A stretch of DNA of 64,000 nucleotides from Acidobacteriaceae bacterium (GTDB lineage Bacteria; Acidobacteriota; Terriglobia; Terriglobales; Acidobacteriaceae): contig DAIDLI010000140.1 of NCBI GenBank assembly GCA_027449545.1, forward strand, positions 1 through 64,000, written 5' to 3'. Position 1 is the stretch's first letter. Every line of letters begins with the position of its first letter. Shown piece by piece: positions 61,017 through 64,000 of this stretch. The notes under the pieces are model-generated. The model worked only from the letters and a program-made list of their open reading frames with translations, ran no database searches and was not told the DNA's origin. Position numbers and translations under genes: made by a program.

Positions 61017-61490
61017 ATGAACCTCTTCGGACTGATGGATACATCGGGGAGCGCCATGCAGGCCGAGCGCATGCGCGCCGAGGTGGTGGCGGCCAACATG
61101 GCCAACGCCGAGACCACGCGCACCGCCGCCGGCGGTCCCTATCGCCGCCAGGAGGTGGTCTTTGCCGCCGACCGCGGCGATCCCAACTTTCTCGATTCGA
61201 TCGGCAGTGCGATCTCTCGGCCCGGGCTGCCGCCGCTGCCGGGCGCCGGTGCGGTGGCGCCCGGGGTGCGCGTCGCCCGTGTGGTCGCGGATCCGTCGCC
61301 GCCGCTCAAGCGTTACGATCCCGGACATCCCGATGCGGACGGCGAGGGCTATGTTGCGTACCCGGACATTAATCCGCTCACAGAGATGGTGGACCTGCTG
61401 GGGGCGACGCGTGCTTACGGGCTCAACGGTTCGGCGGTGCAGGCGGAGAAGGGCATGATCGCCGCAGCGCTGGAGATCGCGAAGAGCTAG
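61017..61490 (+). CDS. flgC: Flagellar basal-body rod protein FlgC
   Basis: FlgC is the second proximal rod protein. The 157 residues hold the ANMANAETTR rod motif (more variable than usual), PYRRQEVVF, GHPDADGEGYVAYPDINPLTE and the C-terminal helix AVQAEKGMIAAALEIAKS. GAGGTG precedes ATG 61017. It is typical in length. Confidence 0.93.
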   Translation: MNLFGLMDTSGSAMQAERMRAEVVAANMANAETTRTAAGGPYRRQEVVFAADRGDPNFLDSIGSAISRPGLPPLPGAGAVAPGVRVARVVADPSPPLKRYDPGHPDADGEGYVAYPDINPLTEMVDLLGATRAYGLNGSAVQAEKGMIAAALEIAKS

Positions 61491-61567
61491 CCGGCAGTGT
61501 TCGGACGTCAGCCCGGGCTCGCGGATGGAGGGATCGTGTGGAGAGCTTTTCCTGAAGGGAGGAAATC

Positions 61568-61897
61568 ATGACGATGGCCATCAATCCGGCAACCATCGCG
61601 GCATCCCTGCGCGCTGCGAAAGGTTTCGGGGTACCCGCGTCATCGGCGGAAGGGGCAGCGGGCGCGTGGAGCGCCGCCACTCCGTTTGCCGATCTGCTCA
61701 ACGATGCGGTGGCAGATGTGAATACGTTGGAAGGCCAGGCGCGCTCCGCGGCCGAGGGGCTGATGACCGGCACGGGCGTCGATGTGCACCAGGCGGTGAT
61801 CGCGACCCAGAAGGCGGAGATGGCCTTCGAACTGACGCTGGCCGTGCGCAACAAGGCCGTGCAGGCCTACGAGCAGGTCATCGGCATGCAGTTTTGA
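61568..61897 (+). CDS. fliE: Flagellar hook-basal body protein FliE
   Basis: FliE links the MS ring to the rod. The 109 residues end in the conserved helices HQAVIATQKAEMAFELTLAV and RNKAVQAYEQVIGMQF. A GGAGG site precedes ATG 61568. It lies between flgC and fliF, as in many flagellar operons. Confidence 0.93.
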   Translation: MTMAINPATIAASLRAAKGFGVPASSAEGAAGAWSAATPFADLLNDAVADVNTLEGQARSAAEGLMTGTGVDVHQAVIATQKAEMAFELTLAVRNKAVQAYEQVIGMQF

Positions 61898-62005
61898 ATT
61901 CGCAGCGATAGGCTTCCAGCGGCCAGCCCCCGTCTCCTTGCGGGAGTACGCGGCTGATCCAACACAGAAGCGAGCATCTGGAATCGAGGAACTGGCAGTT
62001 GTCTT

Positions 62006-63640
62006 ATGGCGACCGGAACCCAATTGGAGAAGAGCGCTGTCCTCCAGCCGGCGCTTCCCGCATTCGGGGGGCGGCTGGAAGCGCTGTGGACCTTCGGCCG
62101 CTTGCGCTGGGCGGCCATGTCCGCGCGCCAGCGCCGCTGGACATCAGGCGTTCTCCTCGCTCTGGCCGCGCTGGTTGGCGGGCTCTTCTGGTACGGTCTG
62201 CGCACGGACTGGCGCACCCTTTACGACGGCCTCGATCCGGACGACGCGCGGCAGATCGGCACGATCCTCACCCAGGCGCAGATTCCTTACGATGTCGCCA
62301 ACAACGGCGCAGGCATTCGGGTTCCGGCCCCGCAGATCGACAAGGCGCGTCTGGCCACCGCGGCCAAGGGCGGCGTCAAAAGCGGCCGCATGGGATTTGA
62401 GATCTTCGACAAGCCCAACTGGGTGGGCTCGGAGTTCGATGAGCAGGTGAACTACCAGCGCGCCCTGGAGGGCGAACTGGAGCATACCGTGGCCACGCTC
62501 TCCGATATTCAGTCCGCGCGCGTGCACCTGGTGCTGCCCCACGACTCGCTCTTTCGCGAACAGGAGCGGCCCGCCAAGGCCTCAGTGGTGCTCAAGCTGC
62601 GCCATCGCTCGCTGGCCGACGGAGAGGCCGACGCCATTCGCAACCTGATTGCCTCGGCGGTGGACGGGCTGACCCCGGACCATGTAGTCCTCGTCGATGC
62701 GGACGGGCACTTGCCGCTGGGGCCGAGGACCGCACAGATGCTCGAGCTCAGCGCCGAACAAGCGCTCGAAGACAAGCTGGTCTCCACCCTCGAGCCGGTC
62801 ACCGGCCCGGGCAACGTGCGCGCTTCGGTCACCCTCGACTACAACCCCGCGGCCATGGACGAGACCCAGGAAACCTACGACCCCAACCAGACGGTGACGC
62901 TCTCGATGCAGCGCAGCGAGCAGTCCACCGGACCGCAGCCGGTGGCCTCCGGCGTCCCGGGAGCGGCCTCCAACGCGCCCAATACGCAGGCGCTGCCGGT
63001 GTATCCGCGGGAGAGCACGCCTCCGGCCAGCGCCAAATCGGAGTCGGGCACCTACGGGGCTTCGAAGACCGTCAAGCACGTCGTCGAAAATCCCGGCCGT
63101 GTGCGGCGGCTGACCGCAGCCATTGTGGTCAACGATCGACTGGTGAAGCCGGCTGGCAAGGACGGGCCGGCGGTGTGGCAGGCGCGCTCGCCCCAGGAAC
63201 TGCGCGAACTGACCGCGCTGGCGCAGGCCGCGGTGGGCTTCGATCCGGCTCGCGGTGACGTGCTCAGCATGGAAGATATCTCCTTCGACGGCAATCGCGG
63301 CACGACGCCGCCTCCGCTGCCGCAAAAACTGCTCGACGTTGCCGAGAGCTCGCCGCTGCTGCTCAAGTATCTGTGCCTGCTTCTGTGCCTGGGGGCGGTG
63401 CTGGCCTTCGGCGTGCGCCCCGCGCTCCGTCAGATGGGAAAGCCCGGTGCGGCTCGCTCCGGCAGCGGAAAAGCGCTCGCCGCGGCGCAGCCAGACCCTC
63501 AGGCGTTGCGCGCGCAGCAGCCGGGCGCGGAGCCGGAGCGCAGCCAGAACCAGGAGATCTTCGAGCAGGTAACGGCACAGCTGAAACGCGAGCCCACCCA
63601 GAGCTCGCGCCTGTTGCAGAGCTGGATCCATTCGGAGTAG
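62006..63640 (+). CDS. fliF: Flagellar MS-ring protein FliF
   Basis: FliF builds the MS ring in the inner membrane. The 544-residue protein has an N-terminal helix at about 48-70 (SGVLLALAALVGGLFWYG) and the ring-building motifs YQRALEGELEHTVATLSDI, ARVHLVLPHDSLF and SASVVLKL-like segments (here KASVVLKLRH). A low-complexity linker (ESTPPASAKSESG) follows, then a second helix at about 450-470 (LLKYLCLLLCLGAVLAFG) and a charged tail that would bind FliG. Confidence 0.95.
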   Translation: MATGTQLEKSAVLQPALPAFGGRLEALWTFGRLRWAAMSARQRRWTSGVLLALAALVGGLFWYGLRTDWRTLYDGLDPDDARQIGTILTQAQIPYDVANNGAGIRVPAPQIDKARLATAAKGGVKSGRMGFEIFDKPNWVGSEFDEQVNYQRALEGELEHTVATLSDIQSARVHLVLPHDSLFREQERPAKASVVLKLRHRSLADGEADAIRNLIASAVDGLTPDHVVLVDADGHLPLGPRTAQMLELSAEQALEDKLVSTLEPVTGPGNVRASVTLDYNPAAMDETQETYDPNQTVTLSMQRSEQSTGPQPVASGVPGAASNAPNTQALPVYPRESTPPASAKSESGTYGASKTVKHVVENPGRVRRLTAAIVVNDRLVKPAGKDGPAVWQARSPQELRELTALAQAAVGFDPARGDVLSMEDISFDGNRGTTPPPLPQKLLDVAESSPLLLKYLCLLLCLGAVLAFGVRPALRQMGKPGAARSGSGKALAAAQPDPQALRAQQPGAEPERSQNQEIFEQVTAQLKREPTQSSRLLQSWIHSE

Positions 63641-63649
63641 AGCGTGCCC

Positions 63650-64000
63650 ATGGAAGCTTCCGCAGAAAGGACCGACCAGGCGAAGGAAACGGCGGCGCCG
63701 CGCAGACGCCGGTCTTCGGGCATGAGCGGGCTGCGCAAGGCGGCGGTGCTGCTGGTGGCTGTGGGCGAGGAGTTGGCTCGCGAGGTGCTGCGCGTATTGC
63801 CCGACGCGGACGTGCAGAGGCTCGCCGAAGAGATGGCCGATCTGCGCGGCATCACCCCCGATCTGGCCTCCGATGTGATGGAGGAGTTCTGGCAGCTGCT
63901 CGAGACGCAGAACTTCATGGTGCACGGCGGACTCGACTACGCCAGCCGCCTGCTGGTGGATACCTTCGGCAAGGCCCGCGCCGACAACCTGCTGATGATG
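63650..64000 (+). CDS. fliG: Flagellar motor switch protein FliG (partial)
   Basis: FliG couples the rotor to torque generation. The first 117 residues are visible; the gene runs off the window. After a basic start (AAPRRRRSSGM), LRKAAVLLVAVGEELAREVL and LPDADVQRLAEEMADL match the N-terminal FliF-binding domain. ATG 63650 is used; GTG 63644 in the same frame is an alternative. It starts nine bases after fliF. Confidence 0.9.
   Translation, partial: MEASAERTDQAKETAAPRRRRSSGMSGLRKAAVLLVAVGEELAREVLRVLPDADVQRLAEEMADLRGITPDLASDVMEEFWQLLETQNFMVHGGLDYASRLLVDTFGKARADNLLMM

Overview
The window looks like chromosome from an acidobacterium (Acidobacteriota, probably class Terriglobia). The reasons are an Oar-like TonB-dependent receptor with an N-terminal carboxypeptidase-regulatory domain, many Tat-exported Gfo/Idh/MocA and DUF1080-type sugar proteins, a high-GC background, and a flagellar/chemotaxis block with short intergenic gaps. 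This is inferred from gene content; no 16S rRNA gene is present.

Region 1 (1-19.6 kb) is a sugar-catabolic locus built around a bidirectional promoter at about 11.55-11.82 kb. Leftward, a tightly packed operon encodes a DUF4832 putative glycosidase, a CBM9-like protein, a NagB-type deaminase, an MFS sugar transporter and a xylose-isomerase-like protein. A second leftward operon encodes a DUF1080 protein, a PQQ dehydrogenase and a DeoR-family repressor, and a TonB receptor gene cut off near the window edge follows. Rightward lie a Tat-exported DUF4832 homologue, a two-domain alpha/beta hydrolase, a Gfo/Idh/MocA oxidoreductase, an FAD oxidoreductase and a cytochrome c. Four promoters carry similar TTTCG/TTACG repeats that could be the DeoR operators. 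I read the locus as an oxidative (C3-keto) glycoside-breakdown system. This is the strongest candidate for an undescribed system.

Region 2 (19.7-34.7 kb) is mostly housekeeping: tRNA-Ser(GCT), three APC-type permeases, inorganic pyrophosphatase, PurS, GlmS, D-aminoacyl-tRNA deacylase, a secreted double alpha/beta hydrolase, ThiE, a DinB-like protein, a DUF900-like hydrolase with a membrane partner, a YdjC/HpnK-like deacetylase, tRNA-Val(TAC) and tRNA-Ser(TGA).

Region 3 (34,709-41,860) is a 7.15-kb integrated element in the 3' end of tRNA-Ser(TGA). A 14-bp core repeat bounds it. Matching GACGGTA repeats with the same 12-bp pitch lie just inside both ends, as expected for integrase arm sites. 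It carries a tyrosine integrase, an AlpA-like regulator, a small HTH protein, a primase-polymerase and four genes of unknown function.

Region 4 (42-64 kb) holds a secreted M48-like protein that has lost its zinc histidines and carries a predicted propeller; a chemotaxis operon (cheW-mcp-cheA-cheR-cheD-cheB) divergent from a CheY and a CheX-like gene; a LolC/E permease with a beta-propeller protein; murQ; two response regulators, one a sigma-54 activator without a DNA-binding domain; and the start of a flagellar operon (flgB-flgC-fliE-fliF-fliG) running off the right edge.
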